NCBI RefSeq assembly: GCF_004216695.1
Contig: NZ_SGXC01000001.1
Coordinates: 62,001 to 126,000, forward strand
Direction: 5' to 3'
Length of the DNA: 64,000 bases
Source: Pigmentiphaga kullae
Lineage (GTDB): Bacteria > Pseudomonadota > Gammaproteobacteria > Burkholderiales > Burkholderiaceae_B
Shown here: piece after piece, positions 33,721-41,608 of the stretch
Numbering within the stretch: the stretch's first letter is position 1
Layout: every line of letters begins with the position of its first letter
Notes under the pieces: model-generated
What the model saw: only the letters and a program-made list of their open reading frames with translations
What the model was told of the DNA's origin: nothing
Databases searched by the model: none
Made by a program: the position numbers and the translations under genes

Positions 33721-34090
33721 GTCCGTCCTCCGTGCTGGTCATTCTGTCGTGATACTTCTGTTCGACGGCGATGAACGCGACCACCAGCGCGCGGTAGCCG
33801 GCATCCACCACGTCCTCCAGGCCTTCGAACCCCCGATTGTGGCGGGTGGCCAGCGCGCGCACCTTGGCGAACACCTCGGCCTGACGCGCCGGGGCGCTGA
33901 CCTGGAAGGCGTCCTTCTTGAAGCGCGCGGCGTCCTTCACGTACATGGCGCGCTGCGCCAGCAGCGCCACGATCTGGTCGTCGAGCCGGTCGATGTTGGC
34001 GCGGACCTCGGCCAGCGTCGCGCACAGCGGCCGGTACGCCGGATCGGTGTACGCCCGTAGCGGGCGGCCCGCCTGGTCAGGCTCCTGCAT
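33713..34090 (-). CDS. Chorismate mutase/isochorismate-pyruvate lyase family protein (AroQ fold)
   Basis: 125-residue helical protein of the chorismate mutase type II family. Arg30 (E-V-R-A-N-I-D-R-L-D), Arg47 (A-Q-R), Lys58 or 59 (R-F-K-K) and a helix ending F-I-A-V-E-Q-K-Y line up with PchB/AroQ active-site positions. At the last position Glu110 appears to stand where PchB has Gln90, with Gln111 beside it. No signal peptide is visible. AAGGAG precedes ATG 34090. It lies between nagAb and a Bug gene. A lyase making salicylate from isochorismate, or a recruited small-molecule binder, are both possible. Confidence 0.82.
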   Translation of the reverse strand: MQEPDQAGRPLRAYTDPAYRPLCATLAEVRANIDRLDDQIVALLAQRAMYVKDAARFKKDAFQVSAPARQAEVFAKVRALATRHNRGFEGLEDVVDAGYRALVVAFIAVEQKYHDRMTSTEDGHA

Positions 34091-34113
34091 GCATGTCTCC
34101 TTGTCGCGAGTTT

Positions 34114-34425
34114 CTAGGCCAGTTGCAGCCAGATGCGTCCGCCCTCGACCTTGAGGGGGTAGGTCTTGATGTCTTCGGTCAACGGCGCGCACATCGCCTT
34201 GCCGCTGCGCACGTCGAAGCGGCCCTGGTGCAGCGGGCATTCGATCTCCGCGCCTTCCAGGAAGCCATCGCACAGGCGCGCGTGGCCGTGCGTACAGATG
34301 TTGTCGGTAGCGTAGAACTCTCCTTCCACGCTGTACAGCGCCAGGTCCTTGCCCGCCGCCTGCACGCCGATCACGTCGTCTTCCGGCACGTCATCCGTCG
34401 CCGCCACATCGGTCCAGTCAGCCAT
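34114..34425 (-). CDS. nagAb: Rieske-type ferredoxin NagAb
   Basis: 103-residue [2Fe-2S] ferredoxin that passes electrons from NagAa to the oxygenase. Cluster ligands are Cys44-x-His46 (C-T-H-G-H-A) and Cys63-x2-His66 (C-P-L-H-Q-G). E-G-x-x-Y-A-T-D-N, D-G-x-L-E-G-x-E-I-E-C and the C-terminal I-K-T-Y-P-[LV]-K match NagAb/NahAb closely. ATG 34425 has GAGG six bases upstream, positioned at the stop of nagH. In Ralstonia U2 this protein serves two oxygenases; here it could also serve the ring dioxygenase at 25-27 kb. Confidence 0.92.
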   Translation of the reverse strand: MADWTDVAATDDVPEDDVIGVQAAGKDLALYSVEGEFYATDNICTHGHARLCDGFLEGAEIECPLHQGRFDVRSGKAMCAPLTEDIKTYPLKVEGGRIWLQLA

Positions 34426-34432
34426 GGTCACC

Positions 34433-34906
34433 TCAAATCGGATAGATCAGGGAATTGGGAATCATCTCGGTATCGAACACGCACACGCGCGACGCGAACT
34501 TCAGCCCCTCGGGGGTGCGCCGGATGCGGTCGATGTAGCGGCCCACGTTGAAGACCGTGGACTCGCCGGTCAGCTTGGTACGGAAGACGGCGTAGTTGGC
34601 CTCCACGTGCAACTCGCCATCCTCGTCCTTCAGGACGCGGGGCAGGCCGCACACGTGCCGCTGGTAATAGGGATCGTGGAACAGGGTCTCGCTGATGCCG
34701 TACACGCGGTCCTTGAGCATGCCCTTGCTGATCAGGTAGAGCGTGGCCAGCGGCAGCCCGCGATCGAAGTTCTCGCGCGGCTGGATCTTGTACTCGCATT
34801 CGTCCAGGAAGAAGTCGGGCCACGCCTCCCATTGGCGGCTATCCACGACCGCCGCGTAGTCGGCATGCAGGCGGGCCACTTCCAGATAGGTCTGCACATC
34901 GTTCAT
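34433..34906 (-). CDS. nagH: Salicylate 5-hydroxylase-type oxygenase, small subunit NagH
   Basis: 157-residue beta subunit of a Rieske non-haem oxygenase (SnoaL-like fold). Y-A-A-V-V-D near 17-22, [11 protein letters not shown] at 29-39, the [18 protein letters not shown] block at 50-67, and [10 protein letters not shown] near 100 are typical of NagH/AndAd small subunits. It is encoded between the large subunit (18-base gap) and the ferredoxin (seven-base gap) in the order known for nagG-nagH-nagAb. Confidence 0.9.
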   Translation of the reverse strand: MNDVQTYLEVARLHADYAAVVDSRQWEAWPDFFLDECEYKIQPRENFDRGLPLATLYLISKGMLKDRVYGISETLFHDPYYQRHVCGLPRVLKDEDGELHVEANYAVFRTKLTGESTVFNVGRYIDRIRRTPEGLKFASRVCVFDTEMIPNSLIYPI

Positions 34907-34924
34907 GTTCGTTTCTCCAGGCCC

Positions 34925-36184
34925 TCAGACGTCCATCACTTTTCGCCAGTACTCGTACATGCCGCGGATCAGCGTCTCGGTCACCATGTGGTCCGTGTTC
35001 TCGACCGCTGTCCCTCCCAGTTCCGCCAGGGCGCGGTGGTAGGGCTTCTGCTCGAAACCGCTTTGCGAAAACTCGATGACCTCGCCGTCGTCGGCCGAGA
35101 CGAATCCCGCCGGGCCGAACAGGTTGGCCTGGACCAGGCGGCGCTGGATCATCTCCGGCGTATCGTCCTCGAAGGCGAAATGCGTCCAGACGAAATCGAA
35201 CGAACCATGGCCGTTCGGCTGGATGTGCCGCGTGGACACGCTGTTGACCTGTTGCTGGAAGATCACGCTGGGAAAGATCGTCATCATCACGGCGGTGGGT
35301 TCGCCCCACCACGGCTCGTGCACGATGTCGAGCAGGCGCTTGTCGTTGATCTCCATCGTTTCCTTGAAGCTGGTCACGCCGGCGGTAACCTCGGACTTCA
35401 CGCCCGCCGAGCCGCGCGTGGAGATCATGGCGGCGTGGCGGAACCGCTCGTCCATCTTCAGCTCGGACTTGTTGTCCGCGCGCCAGAGGCCGTAGGTGAT
35501 GAACCAGGTGTGCAGCAGGCCCGGATGGTACGGGTCCTTGATGTTCTCCTGCATCAGCTTCCAGTTGCCCGGGATGCGCTGGCGGTTGTAGCCCAGCAGC
35601 TTGAGCTTGCGGCCGTTGAACAGGCGGTCGAAATAGCCCAGGATGACCGGCCCCAGGAACTCCTCCAACGACGGCACGTCATGGTCGAACGAGGCGAACA
35701 CGACGCCCCCGCGGGTGGCGACCTTGAGCTTGTTCAGGTTGTTGTCCGCGGTCTTGAAGTCGGCCGGCATGCCGCCGTTGACCTTGCCGCCCTGCTTGAC
35801 GCCGCGCCGGAACGGCACGCCCTGCAGGTCGCCTTTCAGCGTGTAGTTCCACTGGTGATAGGGACAGACGAGTTCCTTGCGGTTGCCGCTGCGTTCGCGG
35901 CAGAACTGCATGCCCCGGTGCGCGCAGACGTTCTCGATCACATGGATGGTCTCGTCCTCGGCGCGGGTCATGATGACCGAGCGCTCGCCCACCACGGTGC
36001 GCTTGAAGTCGCCCGGGTTGGGGATCTCGGCCTCCAGGCCGACGTAATTCCAATGGCCCGAATAGAAGAAGCGCTCCAGCTCCTTCTTGTAGAGCGACTC
36101 GTCGGTATAGGCCCAGAACGGGATGCGGCTGGAACCGCTGTCCTTCCATTCGAGTTCGCGCGGGAAAACGGTGGTTTCGCCCAT
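34925..36184 (-). CDS. nagG: Salicylate 5-hydroxylase-type oxygenase, large subunit NagG
   Basis: 419-residue catalytic subunit. Rieske ligands are Cys87-x-His89 (C-A-H-R-G) and Cys107-x2-His110 (C-P-Y-H-Q-W). The mononuclear iron motif D-P-Y-H-P-G-L-L-H puts Asp217, His220 and His225 in place. The blocks R-I-P-G-N-W-K-L-M-Q-E-N-I-K and Q-Q-Q-V-N-S-V-S-T-R-H-I-Q-P are shared with NagG (salicylate to gentisate) and AndAc (anthranilate dioxygenase), so the aromatic acid could be either. Gene order and the nagR-type regulator favour salicylate. AAGGAGG precedes ATG 36184. No gentisate dioxygenase is encoded in the window. Confidence 0.9.
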   Translation of the reverse strand: MGETTVFPRELEWKDSGSSRIPFWAYTDESLYKKELERFFYSGHWNYVGLEAEIPNPGDFKRTVVGERSVIMTRAEDETIHVIENVCAHRGMQFCRERSGNRKELVCPYHQWNYTLKGDLQGVPFRRGVKQGGKVNGGMPADFKTADNNLNKLKVATRGGVVFASFDHDVPSLEEFLGPVILGYFDRLFNGRKLKLLGYNRQRIPGNWKLMQENIKDPYHPGLLHTWFITYGLWRADNKSELKMDERFRHAAMISTRGSAGVKSEVTAGVTSFKETMEINDKRLLDIVHEPWWGEPTAVMMTIFPSVIFQQQVNSVSTRHIQPNGHGSFDFVWTHFAFEDDTPEMIQRRLVQANLFGPAGFVSADDGEVIEFSQSGFEQKPYHRALAELGGTAVENTDHMVTETLIRGMYEYWRKVMDV

Positions 36185-36228
36185 GCTTGCCTCCTTGTCG
36201 TGATGGTTGGGATCGCGCGCGGGCGCGG

Positions 36229-37212
36229 TCAATCGCTGCTTGCGTAGAAAGCGTCGGCGTAGACGTGGTCGGCGGACAGGCCCTTGCGCGCCAGCACCAG
36301 GGCGGCGGCGTCGACCATGGGCGGCGCCCCGCACAGGTAGGCGCGCCAGCCCGCCAGGCCGGCCCAGTCGGCGTCGACCGCGTCCGTCACCAGGCCGCTG
36401 CGATGTCCCGGCAGTTCGGCCCCGGCCGCCACGACGATGTGCACGCGCAGATTGTCGTGCCGGGCCGCCAGCGCGTCGAGCCAGGATTTGCCGTAGACGT
36501 CCTGTTCGGAACGCACGCCGAAGTACAGGTGGATGTCGTTGCGCATGCCCGCCTCGAGCGCGCCGCGCACGATGGACAGCACGGGCGCCAGCCCGGTCCC
36601 GCCGGCCACGCACAGTATCGGACCGGTGTGCTTGCGGCGCAGGTAGGCCGTGCCCAGCGGGCCGCTGACGCGCACCTGGTCGCCCACCTTCAATCGGGTG
36701 TCGATGTAGCCCGAGACGCGCCCCTCGGGCACCACGCGCACGTGGAACTCCAGCTCGTTGCCGCTCAGGCAGGCCATCGAATACGGCCGGATGTGCTCGG
36801 GGGTGAATTGCAGCGTCGCGTACTGGCCGGGCGAGAACTCCAGCGTCTTGGACGATTGCAGCACCACGCGGCGAATGTCGTGGGTGACGGCCTCGATGCT
36901 GGCCACCGAAGCCTTGAGCACCCTGGCCGGGTGCACCACCAGTTCGTCGACCTCGGGGATCTCGATGGTGCAGTTGTCCGTCAGCACGCTCATGCAGGCG
37001 AGCACGTAGCGGCCGTCATGCGGGTTGGTGAGCTTGGCCTCGCGGCCCGACTCCAGCACGCCGCCGTCCAGCACCTTGCATCGGCAGGTGCCGCAACGGC
37101 CGGCCATGCAGCTGTAGGACACCGGCACGTCGTTGCTGCGCAGCGTCTGCAGCAGGTTCGCGCCCGGCTCCACCGCCAGCGAGCGGCCCATGGGCTGAAC
37201 GACCAATTCCAT
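36229..37212 (-). CDS. nagAa: Ferredoxin reductase NagAa
   Basis: 327-residue NAD(P)H:ferredoxin reductase. The N-terminal plant-type [2Fe-2S] domain has Cys35, Cys40, Cys43 and Cys73 (C-M-A-G-R-C-G-T-C and L-A-C). The FAD domain has R-P-Y-S-M-A near 140, and the NAD domain has G-G-T-G-L-A-P near 199 and a C-terminal Y-A-D-A-F-Y. It is collinear with NagAa/NahAa of naphthalene degraders (328 residues). It is the first gene of the nag-like operon; ATG 37212 lies about 92 bases from the NagR box. It feeds NagAb, and through it NagGH. Confidence 0.92.
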   Translation of the reverse strand: MELVVQPMGRSLAVEPGANLLQTLRSNDVPVSYSCMAGRCGTCRCKVLDGGVLESGREAKLTNPHDGRYVLACMSVLTDNCTIEIPEVDELVVHPARVLKASVASIEAVTHDIRRVVLQSSKTLEFSPGQYATLQFTPEHIRPYSMACLSGNELEFHVRVVPEGRVSGYIDTRLKVGDQVRVSGPLGTAYLRRKHTGPILCVAGGTGLAPVLSIVRGALEAGMRNDIHLYFGVRSEQDVYGKSWLDALAARHDNLRVHIVVAAGAELPGHRSGLVTDAVDADWAGLAGWRAYLCGAPPMVDAAALVLARKGLSADHVYADAFYASSD

Positions 37213-37252
37213 GTGTGTCTCGCGTCTTGGAGTAGTTGTATTCGTCGACGAA

Positions 37253-37258
37253 AGTATA
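37253..37258 (-). promoter_or_regulatory. Candidate -10 of the nagAa promoter
   Basis: TATACT on the minus strand would start transcription near 37246. The NagR box centre then falls near -65, the usual distance for NahR/NagR-activated promoters. No good -35 lies 17 bases upstream, as expected for an activator-dependent promoter. Confidence 0.4.
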
Positions 37259-37289
37259 GGAACGGGCGGATTATTTATATATAGAATAT

Positions 37290-37318
37290 CGTGAATAGAC
37301 TCAATCACCAACGTGAAT
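37290..37318 (-). promoter_or_regulatory. NagR/NahR box plus second half-site
   Basis: On the minus strand 37318-37304 reads ATTCACG-TT-GG-TGAT, matching the published NahR/NagR consensus ATTCACGCT-N2-TGAT at all but one fixed base. A second ATTCACG half-site lies at 37296-37290, exactly 22 bases (about two helical turns) closer to the nagAa promoter. The divergent LysR gene encodes a close NahR/NagR relative. The upstream box overlaps the GAATGG just before the regulator's start, so autoregulation is likely. Confidence 0.8.
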
Positions 37319-37328
37319 GGTGACGCCC

Positions 37329-38234
37329 ATGGAACTGAAAGACATCGACCTGAACCTGCTGGTCGTCTTCAACCAGATGCTGATGGAACGCAAGGTATCC
37401 GGCGCGGCCCAGAAGCTCGGGTTGACGCAGCCGGCGGTCAGCAACGCGCTCAACCGGCTGCGCAAGCTGCTGGGCGATGACCTGTTCCTGCGTACCACCC
37501 GCGGCATGGAGCCCACGCCCTACGCGCGGCAGCTGGCCGAGCCGATCGCCTACGCGCTCGGCACCATCCAGGACACGCTGAATTTCCGCAGCAGCTTCGA
37601 TCCGGCCAGCAGCAACCGCACCTTCACGGTGGGCATGACCGACATAGGCGAGATCTATTTCCTGCCCAGGCTGATGGAGGCCGCCGCCCGGATCGCGCCC
37701 GGCGTGTCGATCAACACGGTGCGCAACACCACGGTCAACCTCAGGGATGAAATGGAAGCCGGCCACGTGGACCTGGCCATCGGGCTGCTGCCGCAGCTCA
37801 ACGCCGGCTTCTTCCAGCGCCGGCTGTTCACGCAGAAGTACGTCTGCATGTTCCGGCGCGGCCACGAACTGGACGGCCGCAAGCTCACGCTGGATGCGTT
37901 CCGCAAGGCCGACCACGTGGTGGCGGTGTCGGCCGGCACCGGGCATGGCATCGTCGACGAATTCATGAAGAAGAAAGGCGTGCAGCGCAAGGTGCGCCTG
38001 ACCGTGCCGCACTTCGTGGCGATCGGCCACATCCTGCGATCGACCGACATGATCGCCACCGTGCCCGAGCGCTACGCGAACGAGTGCCTGGAGCCCTTCA
38101 ACCTGACCGCGGTGAACCATCCGGTGGCGCTGCCCCGGATCGGCATCAATCTATTCTGGCACGCGAAGTTCCACCGCGAGCCGTCCAACCAGTGGCTGCG
38201 CGGCCTCATCTTCGACGAGTTTTCGGACCCGTGA
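37329..38234 (+). CDS. nagR: LysR-family activator NagR/NahR
   Basis: 301-residue LysR regulator closely resembling NahR (300 residues). It opens [18 protein letters not shown], with the helix-turn-helix [15 protein letters not shown] at about 33-47. [17 protein letters not shown] at 98-114 and C-terminal N-L-F-W-H-A-K-[FY]-H follow. NahR/NagR respond to salicylate and activate the divergent operon through the box found at 37304-37318. ATG 37329 with GGTGA upstream matches the NahR N terminus; ATG 37317 lies inside the box and is less likely. Confidence 0.92.
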   Translation: MELKDIDLNLLVVFNQMLMERKVSGAAQKLGLTQPAVSNALNRLRKLLGDDLFLRTTRGMEPTPYARQLAEPIAYALGTIQDTLNFRSSFDPASSNRTFTVGMTDIGEIYFLPRLMEAAARIAPGVSINTVRNTTVNLRDEMEAGHVDLAIGLLPQLNAGFFQRRLFTQKYVCMFRRGHELDGRKLTLDAFRKADHVVAVSAGTGHGIVDEFMKKKGVQRKVRLTVPHFVAIGHILRSTDMIATVPERYANECLEPFNLTAVNHPVALPRIGINLFWHAKFHREPSNQWLRGLIFDEFSDP

Positions 38235-38253
38235 GGCCGCGCGTGGCCCACGG

Positions 38254-38424
38254 CTATTTCCGGACCGTTTCCACCTTGCCGTGATGGTGATCGGAGGAAG
38301 CGACATCCTGCGGGGTCTCTTCATTCTTGTCCCCGCCGTTGAACATCATCAGGAGCTTGACCAGGATGTATATGACGGCCACCGTTGCCGCGATGATGCC
38401 GATAAAGACCAGAAATGTAGCCAT
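38254..38424 (-). CDS. Small single-span membrane protein
   Basis: 56-residue protein: hydrophobic helix at about residues 3-27 (F-L-V-F-I-G-I-I-A-A-T-V-A-V-I-Y-I-L-V-K), then a polar tail with acidic residues and a H-H-H cluster (D-H-H-H-G-K). AGGAGG seven bases before ATG 38424 supports real translation. It ends 20 bases from the convergent nagR gene and lies apart from other operons. The His-rich tail could bind a metal. No family was recognised; it could belong to the small inner-membrane proteins of unknown role. Confidence 0.7.
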   Translation of the reverse strand: MATFLVFIGIIAATVAVIYILVKLLMMFNGGDKNEETPQDVASSDHHHGKVETVRK

Positions 38425-38510
38425 GGCGAGTCCTCCTATTGAGAGCTTCCAGTCTAGTGTCGGCCCCCCCGCCGTGGCCGCCTGGACGGTTACTATCCGG
38501 AAAGGGGCCA

Positions 38511-38573
38511 TTTGGCGCTCACGCCCGTCATACGCGCGATTCGGGCGCCAAAGACCATTACGAAGTCGTAATG
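38511..38573. promoter_or_regulatory. Two perfect inverted repeats upstream of the PfkB gene
   Basis: CATTACGA-AG-TCGTAATG (38556-38573) is an 18-base perfect dyad. Just upstream, TTTGGCGC (38511-38518) and GCGCCAAA (38545-38552) are perfect 8-base arms 26 bases apart. Both lie in the 219-base divergent spacer between the small membrane protein and the kinase. They look like operator sites; the GntR/UTRA regulator at 39578 is the nearest candidate. Confidence 0.45.
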
Positions 38574-38643
38574 CAAGGCGCTCGCCGGCGCAGGAAGGGT
38601 TTGCTCGACCATGAAAGGCCACCCGCGACACGAGGACCCTGCC

Positions 38644-39594
38644 ATGTCCGCCACGCCGCCGCGCATCGCCGTCCTGGGCAGCTTCATGCAGGCCTGCTGC
38701 TGGAGCGTGGATCGGCTGCCCCGGCCGGGCGAAACGCTGCGGGCCCGCGGCTTCGTCGCCGAGGCGGCGGGCAAGGGGCTGGCCGTGGCGGTGGGATGCC
38801 ACCGGCTGGGCGCCCGGGTCGACCTGTTGATGGCGATCGGCAACGACGCCCCGGCCGATAGCCTGCTGTCATGGCTGCACGGCGAAGGACTGGACACCCG
38901 CCGGATCCTGCGCTGCGGCCAGCCCTCGGGCCACGGCGCGGGATTCATCGGCGCCGACGGCGACAACCAGATCGTCGTGCACCCCGGTGCCAACGAGGCA
39001 CTGGGACCGGACCAGATCGCCGCGGCGGAAGAAGACATCGCGTCGGCCGCGCTGCTCTACGCCCAGCTCGAAGTCCCGCTCGACACGGTGCGCGCCGCGC
39101 TGGCGCGGGCGCGCGCGCACGGCGTTCTGGCCGTGCTCAATCCGTCGCCCTGGCAGGCGTTGCCGGACGACGTCCTGGCCTGCACCGACGTGCTGGTCGT
39201 CAACGCAGGCGAAGCGCAGGCCCTGCTGGAATGCGCCTTGCCGGCCGGCCGGGACCAGCGGCTGCGCGCGATCGCGTCCGCCCTGCCCGCGCTCTGGCGG
39301 CGCTGGCCGGGAAACTGGCTGGTGGTCACGCTGGGCGACCAGGGCAGCGCGGCGTGGAGCCGCGACGGCGCACACCACGTGGCCGCGCCCATTCCCACCC
39401 GCATAGTCAAGACCATAGGCGCGGGCGATGCCTTCAGCGCCGGCCTGTGCCGGGCGCTGGCCGGCGGACGAAGCATGGCGGCCGCGCTGGAGACGGCCGG
39501 CGCCTGCGCCGCGTGGTCGATCGCGCATCCCGGCATCCTGGCCTCGCTGCCGGACCGCGACGGGCTGCGCGCGATGCTCAGGACCGGAGCTTGA
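38644..39594 (+). CDS. PfkB-family carbohydrate kinase
   Basis: 316-residue ribokinase-like kinase. The N-terminal substrate region (A-V-L-G-S-F, R-P-G-E-T-L near 30, then A-A-G-K-G-L-A-V-A near 41-49, resembling ribokinase G-G-K-G-A-N) and the C-terminal signature T-I-G-A-G-D-A-F-S-A-G-L near 258-269 with catalytic Asp are present. It probably phosphorylates a sugar or nucleoside-like compound. ATG 38644 with GAGGA upstream is chosen; an in-frame ATG at 38611 adds eleven residues. It overlaps the convergent GntR gene by 17 bases. No sugar transporter is adjacent, so the substrate cannot be guessed. Confidence 0.85.
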   Translation: MSATPPRIAVLGSFMQACCWSVDRLPRPGETLRARGFVAEAAGKGLAVAVGCHRLGARVDLLMAIGNDAPADSLLSWLHGEGLDTRRILRCGQPSGHGAGFIGADGDNQIVVHPGANEALGPDQIAAAEEDIASAALLYAQLEVPLDTVRAALARARAHGVLAVLNPSPWQALPDDVLACTDVLVVNAGEAQALLECALPAGRDQRLRAIASALPALWRRWPGNWLVVTLGDQGSAAWSRDGAHHVAAPIPTRIVKTIGAGDAFSAGLCRALAGGRSMAAALETAGACAAWSIAHPGILASLPDRDGLRAMLRTGA

Positions 39595-40414
39595 GCCGGT
39601 AGACGTAGGCGTCGCCGCGGAACGTGCCTTCCACGTATTCGACCAGGACGTCCTGGGCCGAATGGGATCGCCGCTTCAGCAGCAGGCAAGGCCCGGGCTG
39701 CGCGAAGCCGAAGACCTCGCCTTCTTCCGGCGAGCTGAACACGGCCTCGACCGACTGGTCGGCCCAGGCCAGTTCGATGCCGCAGTGTTCGCGCAGGTGG
39801 GCGTACGCCGACCCCTTGCCATCCCATGCCGCCAGCCCGGGCGCGACGGCCAGGTCGTACCACGCGACCTCGCGCGACATGGGCGCGTCGTCGGCCAGGC
39901 GCACCCGCACCAGCTTCAGGAACTCGGCATTCGAGGGCCGCCCGAAGATCGACGCCACCATGCGGTCCTGGACCACGGCGCGCGCCAGCACCCGGGTCGA
40001 GGGAACCAGCCCCAGCTCCCGCATTTCCTCGGTGAACCCCTTGAGCCGCTGCATGGCCGGCGATACGCGGGGGGCGGCCTTTACCACGGTGCCGCCGCGC
40101 CCCTGCGAACTGGCCACCGCCTGAGTATCCCGCAGGGCGTCGTAGCAACGCTTGATGGTCGTGCGGCTGAGGTTCAGCGCCTGGGCCAGCACACGCTCGG
40201 ACGGCAGCCCGTGGCCGGGGCGCAGTTCGCCGCCGTCGATCAGCGCCTGGATCTGGCGCTGCAGCTGGATGTAGTACGGCGTGGTGACGGTGTCGTGCAG
40301 GCGCAGCCGCGAAAGCAGCAACTCCAATACCGGGTCGGCCGGGCCGGGAGCTTGCAGGGGCATGGGCAGGAAGGGCTCGAAGGGAAATATTGTGACGCGC
40401 CTTGCAATGGACAT
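39578..40414 (-). CDS. GntR-family regulator (HutC/UTRA subfamily)
   Basis: 278-residue regulator with an unusual N-terminal extension (about 35 residues) before the winged helix: Y-Y-I-Q-L-Q-R-Q-I near 47-55, then L-P-S-E-R-V-L-A-Q-A-L-N-L-S-R-T-T-I-K-R near 70-90. The C-terminal UTRA domain follows, with L-K-L-V-R-V-R-L-A-D-D near 168. UTRA domains bind sugars, amino acids or other small effectors. It is divergent from the PhnD-like binding-protein gene across an AT-rich 79-base spacer and convergent with the kinase gene, so either may be its target. ATG 40414 has a weak GGA site. Confidence 0.85.
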   Translation of the reverse strand: MSIARRVTIFPFEPFLPMPLQAPGPADPVLELLLSRLRLHDTVTTPYYIQLQRQIQALIDGGELRPGHGLPSERVLAQALNLSRTTIKRCYDALRDTQAVASSQGRGGTVVKAAPRVSPAMQRLKGFTEEMRELGLVPSTRVLARAVVQDRMVASIFGRPSNAEFLKLVRVRLADDAPMSREVAWYDLAVAPGLAAWDGKGSAYAHLREHCGIELAWADQSVEAVFSSPEEGEVFGFAQPGPCLLLKRRSHSAQDVLVEYVEGTFRGDAYVYRLKLRS

Positions 40415-40493
40415 GAAAAAAGAATCCAATTACGGAAAACAAGATACCAAAAATAAATCCATAAGCACAGATCCGATTCATCAGGACGCGCCC

Positions 40494-41540
40494 ATGCCTG
40501 TTTTTCGCCGTCCGCCGCGGCGCCCTTCCCGGTCCGTGGCGCCCGCCCTGCTGCGCCTGGCGGCGCTGGGGCTGGTGGCCGCTGCTTCCGCCGTCCATGG
40601 CCAATCGCTCCGGCTGGGCGTACTGCCGGTCGAAGGCCCGCTGGAAACGCGCAACGACTGGGCCCCTCTGGTCGCGGACCTGTCGCGGGCGCTCGGCCAG
40701 CCGGCCCGGCTGCTCGCGCCGACCTCCTATGACGCCATGGCCGCGGCCCTGCGGCGGGGCGACATCGACCTGGCGGTGCTGTCGGGCCAGTTGGCCATCG
40801 ACGCCGTCACCCGCTATGGCATGACGGTGATCGCCCGCGGCCTGCCCGCCGACTCCGACCGTCATCGCACCGTCCTCATCGCCCGCCGCGGCGCCGCGCC
40901 CGCCACGCTGGACCAGATGCTGGCCCTGTCGGCCAAGTGGCGCCTGGCGCGGGGCGAGGCGCGCTCCTTCTCGGGCTATCTGGTCCCGCAGCTTCAGTTG
41001 TTCCTGCCGCGCGGGTTGCGCATGGAAGCCTTCTTCGCGGCCGAGGTCCAGGGCAGCCACCAGACCAATGCGCTGGCGGTCGCCAACGGCGAAGCGGACG
41101 TGGGCCTGACCACCGGCTCCGACCTGGCGCGCTTCAAGGAACGTTTTCCGATGGAGTACGGCCGGCTGGCCATGCTGTGGCGATCGGATCCGCTGCCCGC
41201 GCCGCTGGTCGTGGCCCGGCGCGCGCTGCCGGAATCCGTGCGGGCGCGCCTGGCCGCCCACCTGACTTCATTGGAACAGACTCGTCCGGGCCAGGAACAG
41301 TTGGCCCGGCACGATCTTGCCGGGTTCGAGCCCGCGGGCGACGCCGCGCTGCTGGACAATGCCGGCCTGGTGTACCGCTTCGACCGGCAAAGCGCGCTGC
41401 AGGGCAGCTGGACCGACGAGGCCGCGCGGCAGACGCGGCTGACGCGCATCGATCAGGAGTACGCCTCCCTGCGCGCGGCGCTGGACCGGCCGCCCCGGCG
41501 CAAGGCCCAGACGATGTCCGCCGCGGACACGTCGCACTAA
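40494..41540 (+). CDS. PhnD/SsuA-like periplasmic substrate-binding protein
   Basis: 348-residue secreted protein: arginine-rich signal peptide (about 1-37, ending V-H-G-Q), then L-R-L-G-V-L-P-V-E-G-P-L-E and a two-lobed binding fold with Y-D-A-M-A-A-A-L-R-R-G-D-I-D-L-A-V-L-S-G near 81-100. G-E-A-D-V-G-L-T-T is near 200. This matches phosphate/phosphonate-type ABC binding proteins, but no permease or ATPase lies nearby. It might serve a distant transporter or act as a sensor. It is divergent from the GntR/UTRA regulator and 68 bases upstream of the DUF2868 gene. Confidence 0.82.
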   Translation: MPVFRRPPRRPSRSVAPALLRLAALGLVAAASAVHGQSLRLGVLPVEGPLETRNDWAPLVADLSRALGQPARLLAPTSYDAMAAALRRGDIDLAVLSGQLAIDAVTRYGMTVIARGLPADSDRHRTVLIARRGAAPATLDQMLALSAKWRLARGEARSFSGYLVPQLQLFLPRGLRMEAFFAAEVQGSHQTNALAVANGEADVGLTTGSDLARFKERFPMEYGRLAMLWRSDPLPAPLVVARRALPESVRARLAAHLTSLEQTRPGQEQLARHDLAGFEPAGDAALLDNAGLVYRFDRQSALQGSWTDEAARQTRLTRIDQEYASLRAALDRPPRRKAQTMSAADTSH

Positions 41541-41608
41541 GGCCCGCACTGCCCCCGGGCGCCGATTCCTATATAGTCTGTCGGCTTGTAGACCCGATCA
41601 GGACGCCG

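Noticed and set aside
33713-37212. Search for gentisate dioxygenase, maleylpyruvate isomerase and fumarylpyruvate hydrolase near the nag-type genes
   Set aside because: No cupin-type gentisate dioxygenase, isomerase or hydrolase of the Nag type is recognisable in the window; the VOC and GST genes are far away and differently grouped.
37317-37328. Four-codon-longer start for the NagR-type regulator (ATG 37317)
   Set aside because: It lies inside the NagR box and lacks a ribosome site, whereas ATG 37329 matches the NahR N terminus and has GGTGA upstream.
39057-41261. 734-codon minus-strand open frame across PfkB, GntR and PhnD-like genes
   Set aside because: Crosses several well-supported genes in both directions and has no recognisable domain.
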